DNA of 64,000 nt from Tetraselmis striata (lineage: Eukaryota > Chlorophyta > Chlorodendrophyceae > Chlorodendrales > Chlorodendraceae), in NCBI GenBank assembly GCA_006384855.1, contig VCJN01002992.1, positions 62,001 to 126,000 of the forward strand, written 5' to 3'. Made by a program: the position numbers and the translations under genes. Shown here piece after piece: positions 12,601 to 21,518 of the stretch. The notes under the pieces were generated by a model. That model was given only the letters and a program-made list of their open reading frames with translations, was not told the DNA's origin and did not search any database. The stretch's first letter is position 1; each line of letters begins with the position of its first letter.

Positions 12601-13987
12601 AAGCCACGAGCAGCGGACATCACCTCCTCCACACCGGCGGCAAAAGCCCCTGTCTCCAGAATCCACACCCAGTAGTGCATCGTGTCCAGCAGCGCCGCCT
12701 CGTCCACATCCTCCTCGTCCTGCCGGTCGGGAAACAAGGGGATGAGATAAACCCAGCAGGGAGAAGAGCCCGGGGGGAGGGGGGGGGGGGGGGGGGGGGG
12801 GGGGGAGGAGCAGGGCTCACCTTGAAGGCGCCGATGTTACGCACGGCGCGCTGCAGCAGCGTGCGCAGCTCGGTGGAGGGGTGTGCCAGCAGGAAGTACA
12901 GCCCCGCGTATCGGCCGCCCTGCGTGATGTCCAGCCCGTGCGAGGCGGGCAGCGACAACAGCGCGCCCGCCAGCAGCTCCACCACCTCCGCATCGTCCAG
13001 CTCTGGAAGGTAGCTCACGGCCTCGAACACGCCGTTGAACACCCTGGCAGCGGTGGATCGCATGCGCAGTCCCGTGGGAATGGGGAGGGGGGGGGTCGGG
13101 TGAATGGATGTGCTTTCTGTGGATATCATTACGACAATAAAGACGCTGATAGAGGTCAAATATAGACTAAACCATTGTGGAAGTAATGCTAGAAAATGTT
13201 CCCATGCAATCCAAGTGTGAGGTTTATATTTCGAATCATTATAAATGCGTCGGCGCCTGTAAGCAGGCCGTCGATGCAATCAGAGGAGCAGGAGAGGGGG
13301 GGCTGCAGATAGAAACATGGCTGCAGGCGCAGCAACTTGGTGCTGTGGGCTGGCCTGTAGCGGGGGCGCTGCCCTCACCTCGCCGGCAGCGGCTCCCCGG
13401 GCTGCAGCGCCGCCACGCCCCGCAGCGCTTCCACCAGCCGCGCCACGTCCAGTGGCCGCAGCGCCGCGCGCGCCTCTGCGCTCGCGGCCGACCGCGCCTC
13501 GTGGTACGCCACCACGCAGGCAGCATCCCGCGTGCAGGCGGCCAGCTGCCCCGCCATGCTGCCCCAAAGCGCCTGCACCGTCGGCTGCTCCGCGTGGTGC
13601 TCGAGCAGTTCCAGCAGCGGGGCGCTCACTGGGCCGTAGCGCAGCGCGAGCAAGAGACCTCAGCCCGAAATCCGCGTTCACTGCCACTGAGTGGCTTGGC
13701 GGCAAAAGGAGGGGGGGGGGGGGGGGGGGGGGGGCACGGGGGGCATGGCGGGTCGGCTCTCAGTGCGCACCTTCGCCGTGGTGGCACCACCAGTGCTCCC
13801 CACACTCCCGCTCCCGCTCCCGCAGGAAGGCCACCGCCCTGCCGTACCACGCCCGCCGCCTGTCCAAGCCCTCCTCGCCCTCGCCCTCGCCCTCGCCCTC
13901 GCCCTCGCCCTCCGCGCCCTTCGCCAGCCCCGCCCACTCCGCCAGCAGCTCCGCTCTGCCGCCGTCGCACGCCTCCATGCTGGCCAT
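314..13987 (-). CDS. Sen1/senataxin-like protein, N-terminal two thirds (partial; runs off left edge)
   Basis: The last two traced exons (1252-1905 and 314-463) end with EVLGWNYFEQVE and then VPIKFPSLDAYTHCFRRLL. This is the short conserved stretch that precedes the superfamily 1 helicase core in senataxin, MAA3 and Sen1. Family members unwind RNA:DNA hybrids and act in transcription termination in the nucleus. I traced 23 exons: 13771-13987, 13379-13658, 12821-13043, 12624-12719, 11069-11317, 10041-10118, 9862-9951, 9659-9763, 9391-9522, 8728-8890, 8538-8596, 7673-7776, 7395-7514, 6496-6677, 6080-6170, 5038-5178, 4664-4848, 3902-4147, 3731-3805, 3084-3242, 2224-2400, 1252-1905, 314-463 (about 1,325 codons). 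The start ATG at 13987 opens MASMEACDGG; exon 1 holds an EGEGEG run and ends CGEHWWCHHGE. The exons up to 3084 are helical and ARM-like. Exon 2224-2400 has two SUMO-interaction-like motifs, and 1252-1905 is a Pro/Ala-rich linker. Junctions near 8.9-9.4, 7.5-7.7 and 4.2-4.7 kb do not keep phase. No ATPase motif lies in the window. Confidence 0.62.
637..806 (+). mobile_element. MITE-A copy 1
   Basis: About 170 bp, starting ATGGGTGCCGATGCGG and ending near GCAGCGGCATCC. It carries the family core (TGTCAGAGGTCAAATGTAGAC, here 673-720, then TGCATGCAAGCC). It lies in the intron between exons 314-463 and 1252-1905 of the Sen1-like gene. Confidence 0.75.
1224..1246. repeat. poly(G)23, i.e. poly(C) on the sense strand
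   Basis: The run begins 5 bases downstream of the donor of exon 1252-1905 (AAAG|GTTCGC then C) when read on the minus sense strand. Confidence 0.95.
1982..2155 (+). mobile_element. MITE-A copy 2
   Basis: Starts GCGGGTGCCAACGCGG, carries GCCAAAGGTCAAGTGTAGAC and GCATGCAAGCACAATT, and ends GTGGGCACC. It makes up over half of the 318-base intron between exons 1252-1905 and 2224-2400. Confidence 0.75.
2203..2217. repeat. poly(G)15, sense poly(C), after a predicted GC donor
   Basis: Read on the minus strand, the exon ends ACACAG and the intron starts GCAATG followed at once by the C run. No GT donor fits here, while the GC donor keeps phase 0 with both neighbouring exons. Confidence 0.85.
3418..3545 (+). 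mobile_element. MITE-A copy 3, 3'-truncated
   Basis: Starts CTACGGGCTGCAATAAGAG, carries CCCAGAGGTCAAATGTAGAC (3469-3488) and GGTTGCATGCAGGCCCAATT, then similarity stops before the right end. Intronic (3243-3730). Confidence 0.65.
4194..4217. repeat. poly(G)24, sense poly(C)
   Basis: Lies in the Sen1-like gene between exons 3902-4147 and 4664-4848. A GTGACC donor candidate on the minus strand begins at 4239, 22 bases upstream of the run, and may end a small unresolved exon. Confidence 0.9.
4361..4410 (+). mobile_element. MITE-A fragment (copy 4)
   Basis: Only the segment ATAGGTTGCATGCAAACCCA and a few flanking bases are recognisable. It sits 40 bp from the oppositely oriented copy 5, so one insertion may have rearranged the other. 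Confidence 0.45.
4447..4622 (-). mobile_element. MITE-A copy 5, best-preserved terminal inverted repeats
   Basis: Left end CTACGGGGGCTGGCGCA and right end TGCGCCAGCACCCGTGTAG are near-perfect inverted repeats of about 17 bp. The interior has CTACATTTGACCTCTGGCAG, the reverse complement of the family core. Its right end is about 40 bp from the donor of exon 4664-4848. Confidence 0.8.
5600..5675. repeat. degenerate CCCTAAA-type telomere-like stretch
   Basis: CCCCTAAGCTCAAACCCC, then AACCCTGAACCTAAACAC and ATAACCCTAAACCTTAATAT: repeated approximate CCCTAAA units. It lies in an intron of the Sen1-like gene. This resembles short interstitial telomeric sequence, though chance in AC-rich DNA is possible. 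Confidence 0.4.
7090..7212 (-). mobile_element. MITE-A copy 6, partial
   Basis: The right end GTCGGCACCCGCACC and the segment TTCTGGCAGGCGGGGCAGAT match the family in reverse orientation. The left part is shortened. Intronic (6678-7394). Confidence 0.6.
7863..8036 (+). mobile_element. MITE-A copy 7, full length
   Basis: Starts AGGGTGCCCACGCGGTAATG and ends TGCATCGGCGCCCATAT, 174 bp, with core CCAGAGGTCAAATGTAGACG and TGCATGCAAGCCCAATTCGA. This is a good reference copy. Intronic (7777-8537). Confidence 0.8.
8353..8382. repeat. (CA)n microsatellite
   Basis: About 15 CA units in an intron of the Sen1-like gene. Confidence 0.95.
9066..9225 (-). mobile_element. MITE-A copy 8
   Basis: Left end ACTGGTGCCGACGCAG and right end CGCGCCAACACCTGTA form inverted ends. 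The interior has GTGTCTACATTCCACCTCTG. Intronic (8891-9390), in a junction where exon phase was not reconciled. Confidence 0.75.
9604..9634. repeat. (CAG)n trinucleotide repeat
   Basis: About ten CAG units lie just downstream of the donor of exon 9659-9763, so they read CTG in the transcript and are intronic rather than coding. Confidence 0.9.
10004..10026. repeat. poly(G)23, sense poly(C)
   Basis: Starts 14 bases after the donor (ATAGCG|GTGAATG) of exon 10041-10118 on the sense strand. Confidence 0.95.
10341..10487 (-). mobile_element. MITE-A copy 9
   Basis: Left end ACGTGCCGACGCACC and right end GGCGCGGGCGCCCACACG. The interior has TCTGGCCTCTGGCAGGTGGG. Intronic (10119-11068). Confidence 0.7.
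11865..11902. repeat. second CCCTAAA-like stretch
   Basis: AGCCCTAAACATAAACCCTA followed by AAAATAACC: two good CCCTAAA units plus degenerate ones. It is intronic, between exons 11069-11317 and 12624-12719. Confidence 0.35.
12210..12490. repeat. degenerate CTGAATTC-rich block
   Basis: Imperfect variants of CTGAATTCAG/CTGAACTGCATTCAG recur at least eight times over this stretch. It is intronic and of unknown origin. Confidence 0.45.
12554..12575. repeat. poly(G)22, sense poly(C)
   Basis: Begins 48 bases after the donor of exon 12624-12719 (GAGGAG|GTGATG). Confidence 0.95.
12779..12805. repeat. poly(G)27, sense poly(C)
   Basis: Begins 15 bases after the donor of exon 12821-13043 (TTCAAG|GTGAGC). 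Confidence 0.95.
13130..13262 (+). mobile_element. MITE-A copy 10, 5'-shortened
   Basis: Carries GATAGAGGTCAAATATAGAC and ends ATGCGTCGGCGCCTGTAA. It lies in the 335-base intron between exons 12821-13043 and 13379-13658. Confidence 0.65.
13711..13734. repeat. poly(G)24, sense poly(C)
   Basis: Begins 36 bases after the donor of the first coding exon (GGCGAAG|GTGCGC). Confidence 0.95.
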
Positions 13988-16225
13988 CCCACTCCGCAAG
14001 CAGCCGACACGATGGGGGCTACTCAGTCGCGGATCCAATGGCACCGCGGGCGCTCATCCCGGGGCGTGTTGGGAGGTGTCGCCTGTGTGTTGCCCTGCCA
14101 TGGTGTCGGCAGTGGTGTCTCGCGCCTCTGCGACGCCGAAGCAACCTAAGCACACCGCCCATCGATCCAAGCCGCTATGGTCTAGCGACTATTTCGCCGA
14201 CTTCGGAGCTGACGGGGGCGAAATGATATTTTTTTTGGAGCGAGGGGCTGATGTGCCACACTCGTTCAATTGAGATGTAAACACAGTACATTACAGCGTT
14301 TGCTGGAAGTGGCAGCGCGCGGCGCGCCCCTGCCAAGAAGTACACCTGCCCACAAAAGTCTTGCCCCCTTGTGAAGCATCAATTATAGATTGGCCCTCGC
14401 CTTCGTTTCCAGCCGCGTCATTCCATGTGTCATACGTGAACATGAAATCATGTGTGGGGGCAGCCCTACGTGGCGTTTGTAGTGCTCTTGTTGTGAAAGC
14501 CATGCATAGTGTGCGTGTCATCGTTCAGGGGTAGGAATGAATTTATTGGTAACCTAATGTCACAAAAGCACGAATTTTCATATTTCACGTATATGCGTTC
14601 TATGTGTACGGCTGCACGCCAAGAGTTAGCTCTACCATCGTAGAGCACATTCACAAAGGCGCGCTCTCCCCGCCGTCGGCGTGCAAACAAGTGAGCAGCT
14701 CCCGCAAAACTACGGCCAATACTGCGATTAAGGCTTGCTCCAAAACCAGCCCACCTACAGTTGATGTCCGCAACTGTAGGTGCGCCCTCGGTAGTAGAGC
14801 CGGGTTTCAGCCCGAACTGCGCAGGGGTGCAGCCCCCGAGTCAGCGGGTGGGTCCATATGGTCACCTACCGGGGCATCGTCCAGGGTATATATGTGGTAG
14901 GGCTGGCCATAAATACGCTCCCATATTTTGCTATTGGGCAAGCCCCCGAGCAGCCCTGCGCTCCCGGCCGGGGAGCAGGCTACTTAGGACAGCCACCAAC
15001 AGCTCGTCTGCCATCTTGCAGCTCGATGCCTTCGGCAGCGCCCTCCCGTTTCCGCCTCCGCCCTACTGCGGGCTCCTCCTCCGACATTCCCTCCCCTTTC
15101 GCTGAACCTTCCGAGCCTGCCCATACAATGGCGCTTTTCCATGTAAAATAGCCTCCGCACCCTTCTAACTTGGCAAAAAAGACTCGATTGCATGTTGAAA
15201 CTATGGCGTCGGGCCCTCCGACCTCGCATTGACTACTGCCTGTTTTGTTGCACGCAATCCTCACATGGAACATGGAACGGAGGATTCTCGCACTCCCGAA
15301 ATCCTAGTCCTTACATTGGGAACGAAGAATTATCGCACTCCCGAAATGCTTTGCTCCGCTGGATGGGGCTTGCCCCAGCTCGCATTACTGGAATGGGCCG
15401 ACGCGTAAACATGCAGGGCAGAACTTGCGTGGTCATGGCCGGGTATTTTGATGACGGTGTTGTACACGGTGATCCAACAGTGTTGGAAATTCCGTCTTGG
15501 CCTTCAATTAGTCTTACCGTTACAGGATGCCTCGACAATATGCTTGATGAATATACCGGAGAGTAATAACCTTTCACAATTGCTTTTAGCAGGGGCAAGC
15601 TTTTACCCCAACTTTCAGTTCTGCTTTTAGTGCGCACAAGTTAAGGCAACGATTTAAGAATTGATAAATATTAACGGAGCGCGGTTTTTACGCATCGCTT
15701 TTCTGGTTGAGGACCGTGGCCGCCTCGGAAAATCCGCTTATTTACCGGTAGTCTACATCTTCGCGGTGTTACTTGTTGTGCGCAACTTCCCTGCGGTCCT
15801 TCCGCCCCGACTTCATGCTTCCTTCGTGGCGAGTCCGTCCAGGATCTTCGGATTGTTGCCAGCCAGCCCGCCGAGTTGCTCCATCACCTATCGCGCACGC
15901 GGCGGGGATTGTTGCAGCGAGTCTCTGCTTGCGTGCATGGTACCTTTGGAGGCATTCTCTGTGCCGGAGTGCAGACGACCAAGTATGATGCGTCTGCCTG
16001 TGGCTGCTTATTCCGGTGCTGCTTCCACCGCGCAAGTGCTGTAGTGGACGTTTTCTAGCCTTTTCGGGTGGTTTCCTGATCGCCTTTGGCAGCTAGCTCA
16101 TGTAACCAAAAATATGTAACGGTGCGTCGGTCGGCCACCGGTACCCTAGCGTTTCCGTCACTTGATCGCTGGCTACTAAAAGGCCATCGTCGTACATACG
16201 CTGCAAGGGTTTAGTCCAGCAGTCC
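13988..16225. other. no recognised gene; upstream region of the Sen1-like gene and repeat debris
   Basis: The first few hundred bases should hold the Sen1-like promoter. A perfect 12-bp hairpin lies at 14752-14782. An open frame at 15192-15566 (+, about 124 codons) has no family I recognise and lacks the high GC3 of real exons. About 125 bp near 15985-16105 resembles 41800-41935. A TATTTCGCCGACTTCGG motif at 14190-14206 recurs on the opposite strand at 39690-39711. Confidence 0.5.
14752..14782. repeat. perfect 12-bp inverted repeat (hairpin)
   Basis: CACCTACAGTTG, a 7-base spacer, then CAACTGTAGGTG. It is not followed by a T run and not tied to a gene I recognise. Confidence 0.8.
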
Positions 16226-16267
16226 TTGTCCCAGTCCGTGTCTAGAGTTAGTCCGTGTGCCAGTCGT

Positions 16268-17945
16268 GTCCCTCGAGAGCGTGCTCGCTGTCTCGTGAGA
16301 CGGCGCAGAGTCGTCCCCCATCCCGTTGCTCAAGCTTCACAGCACGTCCGGGGATCGCCCTCGCACACACGTGCACGCGTGGCCCGGACTCTGAACCGTG
16401 CGCGCGTCACTCATCCATCCACCTAGTGCCTCGGGGACTTTTGTATGTGAGGATAAATCCAACATGATTTTGTTGTATCGTCATTCCGGGACCGGTACGG
16501 TAAATAGGGAAATTTCTGTTAAAGGTAGGTACGCGACTGTACCGGTACCGATAAGGGCGCGCTGCGGGCGGGACCTACAGAGCGCACCCGCCCACCACAT
16601 CAGCCAGCTCAACTGGCAGGATATAAGCTCATACACCATCCCGCGGCCAGTGGCCCGGGTCAACTACGGGGAGGGGGGTCTACGGGCGGTAGCCGGGGCG
16701 GCGGACTTGGATGGGGTGTGCCGCCCTAGCTGGCGCGGGCGTGCTTCAGGCGGCGGATGGCGGTCTCGTCGCAGTGGAGGTGGTGCTCCCAGCAGTCCCG
16801 GCTGTGTAACGAGCTGGGCATGCACAAGGTGATGTTGCAATGCACGCAGTAGCACGAGCTCAAGTGCTCCTCGCCCTCGTCACGGTAGCAACGGCGGCAC
16901 CTCGACTGCTTGCTGCGGCCGTTCGCGCATCGCCCGTGGTTGCCAGGGGCGTGCTGGCCGTTGGTGTCCAGGTAGCGCTTGGGCGCGATGGCGAGGCGGT
17001 GTCCGGCGGGACGGGATGGCGCCAGGTCTCCCTCCAGCCCTGGCTGGTTGCCTTGCGACTCGGCAGACATGTCAAGGTTGTCGGCATGCAGGGGCTCGGT
17101 CGCTGGGATAGAGGCTGGGAAAGAGTTCGCAAGGATGGACGGGATCTCTGTGTGGGTGCGGGAGTCGGGAACGACATTGCATGTAACACGACTGCTACCC
17201 AGCGCACTCGCACTCGCATCAGCAGCAGCGGTATGGCGGGGCGGCACGAAAGGGCCGGCGGCAGTCACTTGACCTCGTGGCGCAGAGGCAGCCGAGGGAG
17301 GGGTGCGACCATCAGTAGCTTGCTCGCGGCGGAGTGTCTGGTCGGGCTCTTGGACATCGGCCGGGGCATGGTCCCAGCAAACCCTCCATTTGCCATCACC
17401 TACGGACTCGGTAACGTTGCCGAACAGCTGAGCATGTTGGCACCGACGCTGGTCGCCACTCAGGGCGGGGTTAACATGTGGCCTCGGCAGGCTGATACAC
17501 GAGCGCCTTCGGTAACGGAGGTCCTCATAGCGTCTGGTAGGTGGCTGAACAGGTGGGTGAGCGAGTTTGAATATTTTCAAAAGTTTGGAAACGGCAAAAC
17601 GGTGTTGACCACTTTTTGGCGGCCGGTATGCTTTATGTATCCCGGGGGATATTAAGACATGCCCGTTAGGCCACACGTGAGCCAGTTGAAATACTCTAAC
17701 TATGTTTTGCATGATCCCATTTGGGCCCCTCAAATTTGTGTGATATGTACAACAAATGTTGGATATATCTAACAAATATCCCCGAGGCAAGTGCGGGATG
17801 CAGGCCGCCGAGGCGGGATGCAGGCCCCGAGGCAAGTGCGGGATGCAGGCCGCCTTTGGGCGGTTTGCTGTGTTGATCTTGTAGTACTGCGTTTAGCAGT
17901 ACCTGTAGGTGGATTTGGTACTGCCCTTTTTGTAATTCACGCCAG
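16268..17945 (+). mobile_element. 3' end of LINE-A, interrupted by a DNA transposon
   Basis: 16268-16425 encodes a peptide matching the end of the LINE-A open frame of the 22.4-25.3 kb copy (shared HVRGSP, THTRARVARTLNRAR and THPS stretches). The match resumes at about 17790-17945 with the 3' untranslated tail, including CGGGATGCAGGCCGCC, TGCTGTGTTGATCTTG and the terminus TTTTTGTAATTCACGCCAGT. The two parts are separated by the element at 16426-17788. Only the last part of the LINE is present, as usual for 5'-truncated insertions. Confidence 0.75.
16426..17788 (-). mobile_element. cysteine-rich DNA transposon (piggyBac-like C-terminus), internally deleted
   Basis: The ends are inverted repeats: left TGCCTCGGGGACTTTTGT, right (reverse complement) TGCCTCGGGGATATTTGT, with imperfect pairing continuing for about 50 bp (both have ATCCAACAT and TTGTTGTA). 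Inside, a minus-strand frame ends at 16726. Its last ~90 residues carry a cysteine/histidine cluster (RCRRCYRDEG, SCYCVHCNITLC, CWEHHLHCDE) with the spacing of the zinc ring at the C-terminus of piggyBac-type transposases. An upstream segment (NVTESVGDGKWRVCW) resembles N-terminal parts of algal relatives. The catalytic DDE core is not seen, so this is probably a non-autonomous derivative. It sits inside a LINE tail, so it is the younger insertion. The termini do not look like classical piggyBac CCC/TTAA ends, so the family call is tentative. Confidence 0.5.
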
Positions 17946-18672
17946 TCCTGTCCCGAGGGCGAAAAAGGTCGCGCGCAAAACGAGTGCTTATTTGCTCGTG
18001 CGCTCCCTCCCGCCCGTCTGACAGTCACCGCACGGCCCAGCCAAACTCCCTAAGGCAGCAACGCTGGTGCTCATTTACCCAGGTGATTCCGCACCTGAGA
18101 TAAGTGATCACTACGCCACTCCTCTTCCTTTTACAGACGGTGTCGCCGGTTGTCGCGCCGCAGTTGGTTTATTGGCCCGTACCGTACTTTGAGATGTCAG
18201 CCGCCATCAGTTCAAGCCACTGCAGCGGCAATTTCCGCACTGCGCCTCGCGTGCACGGAGTGGTATACAGCAGGCAGCACGCTCTGGCTACACTCGGATG
18301 GTCTCGCTGCTCACGGTACGCAGGCTATACTCACTACCGGTACCAGTAAATGTTGGCACGCGGTCGTGCACCCTGTCTAAACACCCGCAATTCCCCCTGA
18401 TGCTCCAATGTTCGTCCCATCAAGGCTTCCATCAAGGGTAACAGGCGCACAGAAGCTGCCACGATGGACCGCCAAACGCCAAGCCCGTGAAAACTTTGCG
18501 TCGAGCAGAACCGGTACAAGCTCCCCTCCCAGAGACGGTCACTACCCGGCAGCGTCACGGCGCACTCGCTGCCAGCATGTGTTGAGTTGTGCTTAGGCAT
18601 ACGGCGTTCCAAGGAAAGCGCAGTTGCTTTTTTCTGCTCACTGAAGTGAATCTTGGCGTCCCTCCGTTGCAG

Positions 18673-20081
18673 CTGCGTTGCCTGATACGCCAAGCATCCA
18701 GGACTTGAACAAGACGTATGGAATTCCTGGAAGTGTCTCCATTACAGAAGGGCACAATGGATTGCCCATGGTCCTCCTCACACACGAGTGTGGTTCCAGT
18801 GCAGCGGTGTGGCATATGCTCCCCTGTGAACCTTCAAGCCCACCTGCTGCACTGCCCAGTCGCCGTACCATTTGAATCAGATTGCTGATGATGCTGATCC
18901 TGCAGGTCTACCTGTATGGAGCATGCGTCGCATCTTGGAAACAGATATCAGATGACGAGGTACTATTCATGAGGCCAGATGCTGTTTTCGATAAGACAAA
19001 GCCCATCTCGGGCGGGATTCCACACTGCTTCCCACAGGTGTGCGATGGTTTACATACACCTTCCACCTGACGCATGCACTGGTATTCATCTACACTGTCA
19101 AACATCTCCGCTGCACGCAACCCCCTCACAACGGTGGCGTGCTTCATGCAGTTTGGTCCCGGGGTCATGCAACAACACGGATTTGCACGCAACCTGGATT
19201 GGACTGTGTCATCGACATCCGCCGATCTGCAGCCTGACGAGAAGGATCCTGAGGTGGAGCTGGTCTTATCAGACAACGAGTACACACGATCAATGTGGTA
19301 TGGCAATGGCGTAATATACAACATTGAAGCATCCCAGTCCTGCATCCGCATTGTCTTTGTGACTTTGCCTTCTTCGTGCAGGGATCATTCGTTCAAGCTT
19401 GTCTATTCGGTGTCGCTGCATGGTGAAGAACTGCGGACAGCTTACCGTGTCATCAACACCGATGACAAGCGGTTTGAATTCACAGCGGCACTCCACAGCT
19501 ACTTTGAGGTGGCTGGCATCCAGAATGCGACTGTGAGGGGGCTGAAAGGGCTCACATATCTAGACAAGGTGAACATTGTATACATAATACCCGCTATCTA
19601 GGCTGGTACAACTGCATGCGACGCCCTGCCATGAGAAAACGCATGCACTGCTGTGGTAGCATTGAACACCAACCTCACCGTGACAGGTCGTGGACGCTGC
19701 CAACCCTCCATCCAAGGAACACACGTCTGAGAGTCTCAGCTTTTCAGGGCCGACAGACTGTGTATTCCTTGAAGCACCGGAATATCTGGAACTGGATGTC
19801 GGCACCGGTAAGTGCTGAGTGGGCTGTGTCTAGTGTCCACACACCTTGACACCCTGTGCCCGGCATGACAGCAATGTATTACTGTATTGTTTTCAGGTGC
19901 TGCCATAGCCATGAGCTCAACCGGATGGACAGATGCGGTTGTGTGGAATCCGTGGGAGGTAATGCCAAGCTGCTATGAGAGTTTCTGCTGTGTTGAAAAT
20001 GCAGCCGTATCAAATCCCATTAAGCTCGCTCCCGGGGAGTCGTGGGCTGCTCAGACCGACTTCAAAGTCATTGATCTATAG
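18673..20081 (+). CDS. glucose-6-phosphate 1-epimerase-like (aldose-epimerase fold)
   Basis: Six exons were traced: 18673-18806, 18906-19037, 19152-19297, 19382-19568, 19687-19807 and 19897-20081, about 302 codons. This is close to the full length of the hexose-6-phosphate mutarotase family, which interconverts the alpha and beta anomers of glucose 6-phosphate. Landmarks in order are VYLYGACVASWK, FMRPDAVFDKTKPISGGIPH, CFPQ then FGPG..QQHGFARN (QHGFAR is the family signature), FTAALHSYFEV, LKGLTYLDK, and near the end VVWNPWE..MPSCY plus VENAA and LAPGESW. The first coding exon, possibly with an organelle-targeting peptide, lies upstream and was not fixed. The traced exons total 905 bases, so the missing exon must supply the remaining phase. 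A TGTAA, the usual green-algal polyadenylation signal, lies 38 bases after the stop. Neighbour: convergent with the gene at 20166. Confidence 0.85.
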
Positions 20082-20165
20082 GCTTGCTCATCGAGCTGAG
20101 GATTGAAATTCTGCCACGTGTAATGCACATTGCTGATGTGGTTCGCCTCGCCGGCACAGTCACAT

Positions 20166-21518
20166 TTATATTGTTCGTAGAATACTCGCAGCAACTGCCT
20201 CCCATGGAAGACTCAGACTCATCAGGCAGCACCGCATAGGCATAGTGCCTCCCGAGACGCTCTGCTTGAGCTTGGTCACGGCAACCTCAGCCACGCCTTG
20301 TCCACTTGGGCCGCGCATCAACACTTTTTTCACTTTTGGCTCACCAAATATGAATGACAGCACTCCGTTGCCGCTCCGCATGGCTCCCTTGAGGGTTGGA
20401 GTATTTCAGAATTGGGGCGGTGTGATGACAGCATCATTTTCCATATTGGCATGGGCGCTGCTCAAGGTTCAAGCACATGAATATTTGGACATGGTACCTG
20501 TAATTGTGGATGTGTAACAAGGCCGGAGAACGCCACTGCGCCAGGCATTGTTGATGTCGGTGTAGATGTCCCGGAGGTGCAACAACTCAAAAAATCGCAA
20601 CTTCGCACAGCCAAAATCACGCAGAAGCAAGCGTCCGCCTCGGGCACCACCTAGTAGGTGGTGCAATGCAGCGGTTAGTTCAACTCTCTCCTCAACCCAC
20701 TTCTTCGCCCTTTGGCATTAGTCATATCAGCAGAAAGGGGGGGTCCACATGGCCTGGAGCGTGACTACATACCAAAGAGTCGAATTCTTCCTCGAAGTTC
20801 ATGACGGCAAAGGAAATCTGGGGCCAGCATGGTTCGGGACTCCCCTGCTGCGCTGCCTTCTCTGCCTGATTGATTGTGAGTCCAGAATGGGTGGGGGATG
20901 CATACACCCGGGTCTTGGCCTGGGAACGAATTTCACGGAGAAACATCAGTGTGCAGAGTGACGTTATCTCCTGCAGACTATAGTTCCGGGCAATTGCCAA
21001 AATGAGCTTAAGCAACCCAGGGCAGAGAATGTGATACATGCATTATTGCCATCGGTGAATTGCTTTGAAGAATTTATTCCAAATCACCTGAATTATGGGA
21101 TCTGCTAGGCTTCCAGAGCCAGGAGGGCCATGCCTTCAAGCAACACCAGGTATTGTCAGTTAGACGTGTGTTCCAATGGCATGAGAGCGCGGTAACACGG
21201 ATTCACCCTAATGGGTCATGCAGCTGAATAGATGCCATGGGAGGCGTACTTGCACACTGCCAGAGTCAGCTCAAAGCTTGCGTGAACAATCAAATTGAGG
21301 AAAGTTGTCTTGTACCAGTCGATGTCCGCACTCTACGAGTGTGCAACCACGCCATCAATTTCAATACAGACCCCAACAAGCGCATATACACGCACGCGCA
21401 CGCACACATATGCGCGCATAAACACACACACAGTGGCAGCTGGCAAGTGTACTTGTGCAGTTATCACGTCCGGAAGGCTGTGGCACCAGCGCCGGACTGT
21501 GAAGGGCTCCTCCCGGTC
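20166..21518 (-). CDS. KIAA0930-like protein of unknown function (5' end unresolved)
   Basis: Exons, in transcript order: possible ~21440-21518 (DREEPFTVRRWCH), 21250-21332 (SADIDWYKTTFLNLIVHASF), 20773-20919, 20498-20650 and ~20166-20392. The middle ones are phase 0 and exactly 49 and 51 codons long. The order of landmarks matches human KIAA0930 (I believe the DUF2045 family): DIDW..FLNLI; VYASP..., WPQISFAVMNFEEEFDSL; PGAVAFSGLV; KKVLMRGPSGQGVAEVAVTK; RCCLMSLSLPWEAV near the carboxyl end. The human comparison is from memory and no alignment was run. The biochemical role is unknown. A further coding-like stretch around 21860-22010 (NTKAELLQEIKRNAYRLP) could be an upstream exon. The stop is only 84 bases from the stop of the convergent epimerase gene. 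Confidence 0.65.
21389..21432. repeat. CA/CG-rich microsatellite
   Basis: Alternating CACACG/CGCACG units lie in the intron of the KIAA0930-like gene. Confidence 0.9.

Noticed and set aside
13860-13915. GCCCTC tandem repeat as a non-coding minisatellite
   Set aside because: It lies within the first coding exon of the Sen1-like gene and encodes an in-frame EGEGEG run.
15192-15566. Open frame of about 124 codons as a gene
   Set aside because: Ordinary codon usage, no known motif, no splice partners; could be chance or a decayed repeat.
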